Assembly: GCA_027315165.1 (NCBI GenBank)
Contig: DAHUYN010000008.1
Coordinates: 1 to 64,000 of the forward strand
Length of the DNA: 64,000 nt
Reading direction: 5' to 3'
From: Thermoplasmata archaeon
GTDB taxonomy: Archaea > Thermoplasmatota > Thermoplasmata > Lutacidiplasmatales > UBA184
The translations under genes were made by a program, and so were the position numbers. Within the stretch, counting starts at the first letter, position 1. Each line of letters opens with the position of its first letter. Under the pieces are notes generated by a model that was not told the origin of the DNA, made no database searches, and saw only the letters and a list, made by a program, of their open reading frames with translations. This document shows positions 42,991 to 51,569 of this stretch, piece by piece.

Positions 42991-44018
42991 ACGACGCAAC
43001 GAGCCCGGGCGCCGCCGTCCCGAACGCACCCCCGACCTCGACGGGGCGATCGTCGGGGCCGGACCCGACGGCGCTGCTCGCCTCGCTCGAGGCCTCCGTC
43101 GGGGAGGAGGTGATCGGCTACGAGCCGGTCGTCCGCCTCCTCGCCGTCGCGATGGTCGCCGAGGGGCACGTCCTGCTCGAGGGGGTCCCCGGGCTCGCCA
43201 AGACGTTCTTGGTCCGCCGGTTCGCCGGCGCGCTCGCGCTGTCGTTCAAGCGGATCCAGTTCACCCCCGACATGCTCCCGTCGGACATCATCGGGAGCGT
43301 CGTCCTCAATCCGCAGTCGCAGAGCTTCGAGTTCCGTCGCGGCCCCGTCTTCGCCAACGTCGTCCTCGCCGACGAGATCAATCGGGCGCCCCCGAAGGTC
43401 CAGTCGGCGCTCCTCGAGGCGATGCAGGAGCGCCAGGTGACGGTCGACGGCATCACCTACCCTCTGCCCAGGCCGTTCCTCGTCATCGCGACGGAGAACC
43501 CGGTCGAGCAGGAGGGGACCTACCCGCTCCCCGAGGCGGAGCTCGACCGGCTCCTCTTCCGCATCCTCCTCGGCTACCCGACGGAGGACGCGGAGGTGGA
43601 GATCCTCCGGCGCCACGGCTCGCGGCTCCCCGAGGGGCTCCCCGCGTCGCCGCTCTCGTCGGAGGCGCTCGTCGCGCTCCGGGACCGGGCGCTCCGGGTC
43701 ACGATCGGCGAGGACGTCCTCCGCTACGTGACCAACGTGATCCGCGGCACGCGCTCGGACGAGCGCGTCGTCATCGGCGCCTCGCCGAGGGCGGGGGTCC
43801 AGTTCGTCCGCGCCGCGAAGGCGTCGGCGCTCCTCGACGGCCGGGACTACGTCACGCCCGAGGACGTGAAGAACCTCGCCTTCTGGGTCCTCAACCACCG
43901 GCTCCTGCTGCACCCCGAGGTCATCACGCAGCAGTACACGAGCGGACGCAACACGCTCGAGTCGGTGCTGCGCGAGATCGTCAAGGACGGGCTCCAACGG
44001 GCCGTCGTCCCCCGGTAG
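42987..44018 (+). CDS. MoxR-family AAA+ ATPase
   Basis: A 343-residue AAA+ chaperone-like ATPase that, in characterised MoxR/VWA systems, helps mature or insert a metal into a target together with a DUF58 or VWA partner. Walker A GVPGLAKT at 66-73, Walker B VVLADEINRAPPK, the MQERQVTVDG hairpin, sensor 1 ATENPVEQEGTYPLPEA, and the C-terminal lid ending SVLREIVKDGL. Coupled by ATGA to the upstream gene and 31 nt before the DUF58 gene. Confidence 0.95.
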   Translation: MNDATSPGAAVPNAPPTSTGRSSGPDPTALLASLEASVGEEVIGYEPVVRLLAVAMVAEGHVLLEGVPGLAKTFLVRRFAGALALSFKRIQFTPDMLPSDIIGSVVLNPQSQSFEFRRGPVFANVVLADEINRAPPKVQSALLEAMQERQVTVDGITYPLPRPFLVIATENPVEQEGTYPLPEAELDRLLFRILLGYPTEDAEVEILRRHGSRLPEGLPASPLSSEALVALRDRALRVTIGEDVLRYVTNVIRGTRSDERVVIGASPRAGVQFVRAAKASALLDGRDYVTPEDVKNLAFWVLNHRLLLHPEVITQQYTSGRNTLESVLREIVKDGLQRAVVPR

Positions 44019-44049
44019 GCGGCCGTCGGGACGGTCGGAGGGACGCGGC

Positions 44050-45366
44050 GTGATCGGGCGGCGCGGCTGGGAGACGGTCGTGGCGGCGCTCGCCGCCCTC
44101 CTGCTCGGCCTCTACGCCGCGAACGCCGTCCTCGAGGTCGTCGCCGTCGCGGCGTTCGGGTTCCTCGCGAGCGAGATGCTCGTGTTCGAGCGACGGTTCG
44201 GCTCGTTCGGGCCGGACTGGTTCGACGTCACGCGGTCGCCGGGCCCCCGACGCATCCCGACCGACGGCGACCTCGCCACCTCGGTCACGGTGACGCTCCG
44301 GCACGGCCCCGCCTTCCGCGCCGAGCTGTGGGACACCGTCCCCGAGGCGTTCGACCTGCGCGAGGGGGCGACCCGGCTCTCGACCTACGCGGTCCCCGGC
44401 GAGCCGGTCCGGCTCTCCTACGTCCTGCGCCCCCGGGTCCGCGGTGGCTACCTCGTCGGACCGACGAACGTCGTCGCGACCGACGCGCTCGGCCTCTGCT
44501 ACCGGGTCGCCGTCCTCGGCGAGAGCCGCGCGCTCACCGTCGTCCCCCCGACGGTCGCCGGGCGGCTCGGCCGCATCGGGGTCGCGCTGTTCACGCGGAT
44601 CCAGGCCGGTCTCTCGATGCGGCGCCGCGGCTTCGGCACCGAGTTCCGGGCGCTCCGGCCCTACCAGACCTCCGACGACATCCGGCACATCGCCTGGAAG
44701 CGGTCGACGCCGACGAACCTGGTCGTCCGCGAGTTCGACCAGGAGAGCCGGCAGGAGTTCCTCGTCGTCCTCGACCTCAGCCGCGGCATGGACGCCGGCC
44801 TGTGGGGCCGCAACGCGCTCGACGTCGCCGTCGAGGCGGCGGCCCTCCTCGCGAACCTGATCGCCCGGTCGGGGGAGGACCGCGTCGGCCTCCTCACCTA
44901 CGCCGACGGCGTCTACCAGTACCTGCCGCCGGGGCGCGGGCCCGGCCACTTCCGGCGGCTCTTCGACAACCTCGCGCTCGCCGCCCACCGCCCCGGCCTC
45001 AGCCCGCTCGCCGACCTCCTCGAGCAGGCGACCCGGCGGCTGGACGTCCGCACACACCTGTTCGTCTTCTCGTCGGTCGACACCGCCGGCGCCGGGCTCG
45101 ACCGGGCCTACGCGAGCCTCAGGGCCCACGGGCATCGGGCCTACCTGTTCGTCCCGGACCGGGCCGGGTTCTACCCGCCGAGCCCCGAGGAGCAGGCGAC
45201 GCGCGCGATGACGTGGGCCCGGGAGGAGGAGCGCGGTCGGCTCGGCCGCGCGCTCGCGACGGCGCGCTCCGTCGGCCTCACCGCCTTTCCCTACGACCGC
45301 CGTGGGGCCGGCGACCGGGTCCTGTTCGCCTACACGCAGATCCGCGCCTGGGGGACGGTCCGATGA
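44050..45366 (+). CDS. DUF58 / von Willebrand A-like protein
   Basis: 438 residues. Two N-terminal membrane helices (WETVVAALAALLLGLYAANAV; AVAAFGFLASEMLVF), an Ig-like stretch (~75-175), then the DUF58 signature DDIRHIAWKRSTPTNLVVREF followed by a VWA-like domain with the MIDAS-type VLDLSRG and later FSSVD. Partner of the MoxR ATPase. Starts GTG 44050; ATGA overlap with the last gene of the operon. Confidence 0.9.
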   Translation: MIGRRGWETVVAALAALLLGLYAANAVLEVVAVAAFGFLASEMLVFERRFGSFGPDWFDVTRSPGPRRIPTDGDLATSVTVTLRHGPAFRAELWDTVPEAFDLREGATRLSTYAVPGEPVRLSYVLRPRVRGGYLVGPTNVVATDALGLCYRVAVLGESRALTVVPPTVAGRLGRIGVALFTRIQAGLSMRRRGFGTEFRALRPYQTSDDIRHIAWKRSTPTNLVVREFDQESRQEFLVVLDLSRGMDAGLWGRNALDVAVEAAALLANLIARSGEDRVGLLTYADGVYQYLPPGRGPGHFRRLFDNLALAAHRPGLSPLADLLEQATRRLDVRTHLFVFSSVDTAGAGLDRAYASLRAHGHRAYLFVPDRAGFYPPSPEEQATRAMTWAREEERGRLGRALATARSVGLTAFPYDRRGAGDRVLFAYTQIRAWGTVR

Positions 45367-46298
45367 CCTCGACGTGGCTGCGAGGGCTCACCGTCGGCCC
45401 GGTGTTCGTCTTCGGGACGGCCCTGCTCGTCGGGGGCGTCGGCCCGTGGTCCGCGACCTCTCTCGTCGTCGCCGCGGTCCTCGCGCTCCCCCTCCTCGCG
45501 GCCGCGCGGCCGGCGTGGCTCGGCCGGCTGATCCTGCCGTCGATCGCGCTGTTCCTCCTCGACGGCGCCCTCACCTGGGCGATCCCCGGCTTCCCGACCG
45601 GCGGCCCGGCCGACGTGATCGCGGGGATCTTCCTCGGCCTGCCGCTCTGGTTCCTCGGAATCCTCCTCGGCTCCCCCGAGCGGCCGGGTATCGCGCTCCT
45701 CTCGCTCGCCGCCGGGCTCTTTTCGATCGTGTCGACCGGGTCGGCGCTCTCGTCGATCCCGGCGCTCCCGACCCCGACGCCGGAGGCGTTCCTGAGGGCC
45801 TGGTTCACGACCGACGGCCACCAGCTCGCGTCCTTGGGAGGCGCCCTCGCGGGCGGCGGCCTCGGCTCGGCGCCGGCCCTCCCCCTCGCGGGCTACGCCG
45901 ACCCGCTGTTCGTCGCGCTCGCGTTCCTCGCGCTCGGCGGGACCCTCCTCCCCCTCCTCGGGACCGAGGACCCTCACGTGCGGCCCCCGCCGACGCCCTC
46001 GCGCCGCGACCTCGTCCCGTCGGTCCGCCGGAGCGTCGTCCCCGTCCTCTACGCGACGCGCGAGCCGGCGACGCCCCCGAGGCGCGCCTCCGTCGGCGGG
46101 CGCGCCACGGTCGGCGGCGCCGTCGTCGCGGTCGCCGTCTTCGAGGCCGTCGCCGCCTCCGCGCCGGCCTACGCCTTCTTGGTGGTCACGCTCGGCGTCG
46201 TCGCGACGCTCCTCCTGCTCGTCCGGCTCCAGCGGCCGCCACGGCCCGAGGCGGCCCCGGGCGCTCGGCCGAGGCCGGCGCGGGCGCGCGAGCTATAG
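45363..46298 (+). CDS. Multi-TM protein closing the MoxR/DUF58 operon
   Basis: 311 residues with about eight hydrophobic helices (residues ~10-28, 31-52, 56-78, 81-102, 106-128, 175-198, 240-258, 262-284), no catalytic motif recognised. Its place in the operon and topology recall DUF7519-type proteins of haloarchaeal MoxR clusters (uncertain). Ends in an Arg/Pro-rich tail and overlaps the facing MFS gene by 6 nt; the two stops share CTATAG. Confidence 0.6.
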   Translation: MTSTWLRGLTVGPVFVFGTALLVGGVGPWSATSLVVAAVLALPLLAAARPAWLGRLILPSIALFLLDGALTWAIPGFPTGGPADVIAGIFLGLPLWFLGILLGSPERPGIALLSLAAGLFSIVSTGSALSSIPALPTPTPEAFLRAWFTTDGHQLASLGGALAGGGLGSAPALPLAGYADPLFVALAFLALGGTLLPLLGTEDPHVRPPPTPSRRDLVPSVRRSVVPVLYATREPATPPRRASVGGRATVGGAVVAVAVFEAVAASAPAYAFLVVTLGVVATLLLLVRLQRPPRPEAAPGARPRPARAREL

Positions 46299-47765
46299 GC
46301 CCGCGGACGAGCCCGAGCCGGCGTCGGCGGGACGGCCGCTCTCCGGCCGGCTCCGCTCGCGGCGGCCCCCCCGAAGGAGGTTCGCGGCCGCCGCTCCGAT
46401 CGTGAGGACGATGCCGACATCGAACAGGAGGTGGAGGGCTCCCATGAACGCGCCGACGTCGAGCGGCGTCGACGACCTCGCACCGGAGAAGACCGACTCG
46501 AGCGTCGCGCGCGGGACGACCCCCGCGAGGACGGTGAACCCGAGGGCGAGGGAGCCGAGGTTCCCGGCGTTGAGGAACGTCGTCCCCGTGCCGGCGGCGA
46601 TCCCCCGGCGCTCGGCCGGGACGCTCGACATCACTTCGGCCCGGTTCGGCGCGGCGAACATCCCCTGGCCGACCCCGAGGAGCCCCATCGCGAGCGCGAG
46701 GACCGGATAGGGACCGTTGGCCGGGAAGCCGACCAGGAGCGCGAAGCCGCTCACGCTGACCAGGAGCCCGGCGGTCCCGAGGTAGCGGGCCCCGGTCCGG
46801 TCCGAGACGGTCCCGCTCACGGGTCCGGCGATCGCGAAGGCGAGAGAGAGCGGCAGCAAGAGCAGGCCGGCCCGCTCGGCGCTCGTGTCGAGGACGCCCT
46901 GGAAGTAGAACACCATGATGAACGTGAAGGCGCCGCGGGCCAGCGCCGACAGGCAGGCGGCGACGTTCCCCGCGACGAACGTGCGGATGCGGAACAGCGC
47001 CAGGTCGAACATCGGGTGCGTCGACGAGCGCTCGACGACGAGGAACAGCGCGAGGAGCCCCGGGGCCGCGAGGAGGGAGGCGAGGACGAAAGGGTCGGTC
47101 CAGCCCAGGAGGGAGCCGAACGTCGCACCGACGAGGGCGAGGGTGAGCCCCGCGCCGAACGTCGCGTTGCCGGCCCAGTCGATCCGCGCGCCCCGTTCGC
47201 GCGGGTGGACCTCGACGAGGTGCGTGTAGGCCCAGACGGTCCCGAAGATGCCGACGGGGACGTTGACCCAGAAGATCGACCGCCACCCGAGCTCGGTCGT
47301 GAGGATCCCGCCGAGGACGAGGCCGAGGATCGACCCGAGGATCGCGGCGACCTGGTTGAGGCCGAGCGCGCGCCCCCGCTCGTTCGCCGGGAAGGCGTCG
47401 GTGAGGATGGCGGCGGCGTTCGACGAGAGGAACCCCGCGCCGACGCCCTGGACGACCCGGGCGGCGAGGAGCGTGCCGCCGTCGACGGCGAGGCTGGAGA
47501 GGAGCGAGCCGATCGTGAACACCGCGAAGCCGATCGTGTAGAGCCGCACGCGCCCGAACATGTCGGAGAGACGGCCGAAGGAGAGCAGGAGGGTCGTCGT
47601 GACGACGCTGTAGGCGAGGACCACCCACAGGAGGATCTCGGGGTTGGCTCCCGGGAGCTCGCGGCCGATCGTCGGTAGCGAGACGAGGACGATCGACGAG
47701 TCGAGGAGCGCCATGAACGTCCCGATCGTCGTGTTGCTGAGCACGACCCACTTTCGGTCGACCAT
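46293..47765 (-). CDS. DHA2-type MFS multidrug exporter
   Basis: A 14-helix major facilitator, 490 residues, of the EmrB/QacA type. Visible: LDSSIVLVSLPTIGREL in helix 1, the loop GRLSDMFGRVRLY, VQGVGAGFLSSNAAAILTDAFP, and NERGRALGLNQVAAILGSILG (motif C-like antiporter signature). Probably expels hydrophobic compounds by proton antiport. ATG 47765 with a CCTTAGTAC box ~35-45 nt upstream. Confidence 0.93.
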   Translation of the reverse strand: MVDRKWVVLSNTTIGTFMALLDSSIVLVSLPTIGRELPGANPEILLWVVLAYSVVTTTLLLSFGRLSDMFGRVRLYTIGFAVFTIGSLLSSLAVDGGTLLAARVVQGVGAGFLSSNAAAILTDAFPANERGRALGLNQVAAILGSILGLVLGGILTTELGWRSIFWVNVPVGIFGTVWAYTHLVEVHPRERGARIDWAGNATFGAGLTLALVGATFGSLLGWTDPFVLASLLAAPGLLALFLVVERSSTHPMFDLALFRIRTFVAGNVAACLSALARGAFTFIMVFYFQGVLDTSAERAGLLLLPLSLAFAIAGPVSGTVSDRTGARYLGTAGLLVSVSGFALLVGFPANGPYPVLALAMGLLGVGQGMFAAPNRAEVMSSVPAERRGIAAGTGTTFLNAGNLGSLALGFTVLAGVVPRATLESVFSGARSSTPLDVGAFMGALHLLFDVGIVLTIGAAAANLLRGGRRERSRPESGRPADAGSGSSAGL

Positions 47766-47827
47766 CGTCCCTCCCGCGACGCCGTGCTACCGGGGCGAGT
47801 ACTAAGGGGCGGTGCCGTCGGCCCGGG

Positions 47828-48361
47828 CTAGTCGAGGTCGAGCTCCGACTCGCGGAGGAGCAGGGCCCGGGCCTCGCCCGCCTCGTCGTCGGTCCGTCCC
47901 GCGTCGGTGCCGAGCATCCGCTGGTCCAGCTGTCGTGTCCTGTGATAGAGCCACTCGAACTCGTGCATGATGAGCGGGTCCCGCAGGTCGGTGCGGGCGC
48001 GGCCGATCACGTCGACGGGGTGGCGGAGCGCGTAGTAGTAGGCGGTCGTCCACGTCCCGAACCCCTCCCAGATCATCCAGCGGTCGAGGATGCGCCGGTG
48101 CGTGAGCGCGCCGATCATCTCGAAGAAGGCGGCGACCTCGAGGCTCGTGATGTCCTCGTGCTTCCCCGCGAGGAGCCGCTCGGCCATGAGGCGTCGGGCC
48201 CGCCGCATCCGTGGCGCGTCGAACCGCTCTCGGAGCGCCATCACCGAGTTCGCGCTGTTGAGGCGTCGCGAGACCTGCGTCTGCCACCAGAGGACCCCGA
48301 TCGTGCCGAGCGCCACGGCCCAGGTGGCGATCGCGGTGAGCGTGGTGACGTCGAGCAGCAC
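47828..48361 (-). CDS. Single-TM hypothetical protein (DUF4760-like)
   Basis: 177 residues: one N-terminal membrane helix (LTAIATWAVALGTIGVLWWQTQV), then a helical cytosolic domain (NSVMALRERFDAPRMRRARRLMAERL, EVAAFFEMIGALTHRRILDRWMIWEGFGTW, YYYALR). The layout resembles DUF4760 proteins; function unknown. GTG 48361 is chosen over the upstream ATG at 48415 because a CTTTAGAG box lies near 48398 and the extra residues are Arg/Pro-rich. Confidence 0.6.
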   Translation of the reverse strand: MLLDVTTLTAIATWAVALGTIGVLWWQTQVSRRLNSANSVMALRERFDAPRMRRARRLMAERLLAGKHEDITSLEVAAFFEMIGALTHRRILDRWMIWEGFGTWTTAYYYALRHPVDVIGRARTDLRDPLIMHEFEWLYHRTRQLDQRMLGTDAGRTDDEAGEARALLLRESELDLD

Positions 48362-48466
48362 GCGCGCCCTCGGAGGCGACCTGGGCGCCCGACCCTCTAA
48401 AGGTCGTCGGGACACATCGCGTCGGCCCGGCCGCCCGCGTTAAGGACCCGGCCCCCTTTCGCGGCC

Positions 48467-49270
48467 GTGGCGCTCACGCTCGAGAGCCGCCTCGCCCTCA
48501 ACACGGGGCAGACGATGCCCGTCCTCGGCCTCGGGCTCTGGCAGGTGCGGGGCCCCGACGTCGGCCCGACGGTCCAGCGCGCCCTCGAGCTCGGGTACCG
48601 GCTCTTCGACACCGCGAAACTCTACGGGAACGAGCGCGAGGTCGGCGAGGCGGTCCGCGCCTCGGGACTCCCGCGGGAAGAGCTGTTCGTCACGACGAAG
48701 CTGTGGAACGACGACCACGGGCGCGAGCGCGCCCCGGCGGCGTTCGCCGAGAGCCTCTCGAGGCTCGGCCTCGACTACGTCGACCTCTACCTCATCCACT
48801 GGCCCGCCTCCGACCGCCGCGTCGAGACGTGGAGGGCCCTCACCGAGCTCGAGGACGCGGGACGCTGCCGGAGCTTCGGCGTGAGCAACTTCACGGTGTC
48901 GCACCTCGAGGAGCTCGTCGACGCGACGGGGATCGTGCCGGCGGTCGACCAGGTCGAGCAGCACCCGTTCCGCTACGAAGCGGAGCTCGACCGGTTCTGC
49001 GCCCGCCACGGGATCGTCGTCGAGTGCTACTCGCCGCTCGCGCGCGCCCGTCGGCTCGACGACCCGACCCTCGCCGAGGTCGCGCGAGCCCACGGACGGA
49101 CGGTGCCGCAGGTGATGCTTCGGTGGGGCCTCGAGCACGGGTTCGTCGTGATCCCGAAGTCGGTGCATCCCGCCCGTCTCCGCGAGAACGCCTCCGTGTT
49201 CGACTTCTCGCTCGAGCGCGAGGAGAGGCGCCGGCTCGACGCGCTCTCTCAGGGGAGCGGCCCCGACTGA
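48467..49270 (+). CDS. Aldo/keto reductase
   Basis: NADPH-dependent carbonyl reductase with a TIM barrel, 267 residues. Catalytic tetrad D48, Y53, K78 and H111 (LFDTAKLYGNE, TTKLW, YLIHWP) is intact, with GVSNF and the NADPH-binding IPKSVHPARLRENASVFDF. Closest to 2,5-diketogluconate reductase/YvgN types. GTG 48467 lies 22-28 nt below GTTAAGG (48439-48445), implying a leaderless message. Confidence 0.94.
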   Translation: MALTLESRLALNTGQTMPVLGLGLWQVRGPDVGPTVQRALELGYRLFDTAKLYGNEREVGEAVRASGLPREELFVTTKLWNDDHGRERAPAAFAESLSRLGLDYVDLYLIHWPASDRRVETWRALTELEDAGRCRSFGVSNFTVSHLEELVDATGIVPAVDQVEQHPFRYEAELDRFCARHGIVVECYSPLARARRLDDPTLAEVARAHGRTVPQVMLRWGLEHGFVVIPKSVHPARLRENASVFDFSLEREERRRLDALSQGSGPD

Positions 49271-49401
49271 GACGCCGGCCCGCACCTACGCCCGGGGTCG
49301 GGGTCGGAGTCCCCCGCAACCCCTCGGGCGACCCCCACGACGGGCCCCGAGACTCGCGCGACGTCTCACGCGCGGCCGCGCGCGTTCCCGTGCTACGAGG
49401 G

Positions 49402-49409
49402 GTTTAAAA
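49402..49409 (+). promoter_or_regulatory. TATA box upstream of a TTG-starting gene
   Basis: GTTTAAAA, one of the strongest boxes in the window, 29-36 nt upstream of TTG 49438. It supports the TTG as the true start of a leaderless mRNA. Confidence 0.65.
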
Positions 49410-49437
49410 CGGGGGGCCGCGCAAGGACGGCTTTGCC

Positions 49438-50424
49438 TTGGCCTCACGACCTGTCACGGCGGGCCGCGCCGCACGCGGAGCCGATCCTCCAGACCCCGAG
49501 CCCTGGCCCGAGCCCGAGGCGGCCGTCGGACGTCGCTGGAGCGAGCACGGCGAGGTGCTACGAGAGCTCGACCGCCTCGTGTCCGACCTCGCGCCGAAGC
49601 GGTCCGAGGGCTCGCACGTCGTCGAGGCCGCGCCCGCGCCGGCCGTTGCCGAGGCCCCGGTCGGGGCGATCTTGGCGCGCGAGCCGCTCGAGGAGGTCCC
49701 CCTCGACGAGCCGCCCGCGACCCGGCCCCCGACCGACGTCGACGGGGCCCGCGACCCCGGGCCGGCGCCACGCGCGTCCCTCGAGGACGCCCCGCACGCG
49801 CCCCCGGCGGTCGAGACCCCCTACGCCGTGACGCCGTACCTCGAAGAACGCCTTCGGCTCGCGAACGTCGCCCTGGGCGGCTTCGGCGCGGGACTGGACG
49901 ACCTCGACGCGAGGTCGGCGTCGCTTCGCGAGACAGCGCAGACCCTCGAGCAGGAGCTCCGGCAGGCGCAGCGGGAGCTCGACTTCCTCCGAGGCTCCGC
50001 TCGGCTCGAGGAGGAGAGGCCGCTCGCGACGGCCGCGCCGCCGCGGACCTTCGTCGACGCGGGCGTCGAGCGTCCCCCGAGCCCGCGGGTCTGGTCGACG
50101 GGTCGGGTCGCGCCCGGGGAGGGCGCGCTCCGGGGCCGGCCGATGGCGGGCGCCTTCGGCGAGTACACGACGAGCCGCTACAACCGCACGATCAGCGACC
50201 TCAAGGCGCGTCGCCGCCGTCTCGCCACGTACACGGTCGCCTTCGCGGCGCTGATCAGCACCGGGCTCCTCATCCTGACGTTCCTCGCCCGCGAGCCGAT
50301 GCCGCCGCTCTACGTCGCGATCCTCCCCGCGGTCTGGATGGTCCCCGTGCCGTTCTTCCTCGCCTCCTTCCTCGGCACCCACCGGGTCCTCCGTCGCAAC
50401 CATCTCAACCTGCCCGGCCCCTGA
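49438..50424 (+). CDS. Coiled-coil protein with C-terminal membrane hairpin
   Basis: 328 residues, not in a family I know. Residues 1-125 are Pro/Ala/Glu-rich and probably disordered; 126-182 form a coiled coil (YLEERLRLANVALGGF, LRETAQTLEQELRQAQREL); then SRYNRTISDLKARRRRL and two membrane helices (TYTVAFAALISTGLLILTFLA; PLYVAILPAVWMVPVPFFLASF). Starts at TTG 49438. Its stop overlaps the ATG of the glycosyltransferase by 1 nt (TGATG), so the two are coupled and this protein may scaffold that enzyme at the membrane (inference). Confidence 0.65.
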   Translation: MASRPVTAGRAARGADPPDPEPWPEPEAAVGRRWSEHGEVLRELDRLVSDLAPKRSEGSHVVEAAPAPAVAEAPVGAILAREPLEEVPLDEPPATRPPTDVDGARDPGPAPRASLEDAPHAPPAVETPYAVTPYLEERLRLANVALGGFGAGLDDLDARSASLRETAQTLEQELRQAQRELDFLRGSARLEEERPLATAAPPRTFVDAGVERPPSPRVWSTGRVAPGEGALRGRPMAGAFGEYTTSRYNRTISDLKARRRRLATYTVAFAALISTGLLILTFLAREPMPPLYVAILPAVWMVPVPFFLASFLGTHRVLRRNHLNLPGP

Positions 50425-51569
50425 TGCGGCTTCGGACGGTCCTCTTCCAGGTCACGGCGATCGGCCGGAACGTCGGCGCGCTCGACGAGTCGGTCCGCTC
50501 GGTCCTCTACTGGCTCCGCAACACGCCCGGGCTGCCGTTCCGTCCCCTCGTCTGGGTCGTCGTCGAGCCCGAGGGGTTCGCGACCTCCCCCAAGGTCTAC
50601 CGCGCGCTCGAGCGCGACGGGGCCGAGGTCCTCGTCGTCCCGCGCGAGTACCGCACCCGCCTCGGGACCCGCGGGAAGGCCCGGGCCCTCCAGTACGCCT
50701 GCGACCGGCGCCGCGAGCGCGGCCTGTCGGAGCCGTGGGCCTGGGTCTACCACCAGGACGAGGAGACCTGCGTCGGCCAGGACACGCTCCTCGGCATCGC
50801 CGACTTCGTCCGGCAGAGAGAGCTCCTCGTCGGCTCGGGCGTGATCCTCTATCCGATCGACTGGGTGGGGAACCCGAGCCACGTGCAGGAGCTGACCCGC
50901 TCCTACGACGACTTCCGGGTCCTCGACTCGATGACGCTCCCCGGGAACCCGACGGCGGGGTTCCACGGCTCGCACATCCTCGTGCGCGCCGATGTCGAGG
51001 ACTCGGTCGGCTGGGACGCTCGTGGCTACGCCCCCGCCGAGGACCTCACCTTCGAGATCCGGCTTAGGGCCCGCTACGGCTCGGTGTTCGGGATCCTCCG
51101 CGGGTTCGCCTACGAGAAGGGGGCCTTCGGCCTCTACGACCAGCTCCGGCAGCGTCGCCGCTGGGTCCACGGGGTCCTCTACGCGATCCTCCGCTCCCGC
51201 GAGCTCCCCGCCCGCCGCCGTCTCACGGTCCTCTACTCGGCGCTCTCGTGGTTCTCCGCGCTCCCCTCGGTGCTCGTCCTCGCGATCAGCGTGATCCTCC
51301 ACCTCGGGCCGGTCCTCTACGCGACCGGGGTCTTCACCGGCTTCATCTGGGTCTCGATGATCACCGGCTACGTCGAAGGGTACCGGCTCCATCGAGAGTA
51401 CGTCGTCCGACGCCACGGCTTCTGGCGTCTGTTCGCGCACGGCATCGCCGGCGCCGTCGTCGACGTCCTCGCGCCGTGGTTCGCGCTCCTGACGCGCCCG
51501 ACGATGCGCGACTTCATCTCGAAGGACCGGCCGGGCGCGGCCTCGACGGCCGCGCCCGCTTCGGGCTAG
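50424..51569 (+). CDS. Membrane glycosyltransferase family 2
   Basis: Processive-type GT2, 381 residues. Cytosolic GT-A domain with HQDEETC (DxD region), PGNPTAGFHGSH, the catalytic-base region APAEDLTFEIRLR, and QRRRWVHG (the Q/RxxRW motif of cellulose/chitin/hyaluronan synthases), followed by two or three C-terminal membrane helices (WFSALPSVLVLAISVILHLGPV; GVFTGFIWVSMITGY; HGIAGAVVDVLAPWFALL). Probably makes or extends a surface polysaccharide or lipid-linked glycan. Overlaps the upstream gene by 1 nt and the facing oxidoreductase gene by 4 nt. Confidence 0.85.
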   Translation: MRLRTVLFQVTAIGRNVGALDESVRSVLYWLRNTPGLPFRPLVWVVVEPEGFATSPKVYRALERDGAEVLVVPREYRTRLGTRGKARALQYACDRRRERGLSEPWAWVYHQDEETCVGQDTLLGIADFVRQRELLVGSGVILYPIDWVGNPSHVQELTRSYDDFRVLDSMTLPGNPTAGFHGSHILVRADVEDSVGWDARGYAPAEDLTFEIRLRARYGSVFGILRGFAYEKGAFGLYDQLRQRRRWVHGVLYAILRSRELPARRRLTVLYSALSWFSALPSVLVLAISVILHLGPVLYATGVFTGFIWVSMITGYVEGYRLHREYVVRRHGFWRLFAHGIAGAVVDVLAPWFALLTRPTMRDFISKDRPGAASTAAPASG

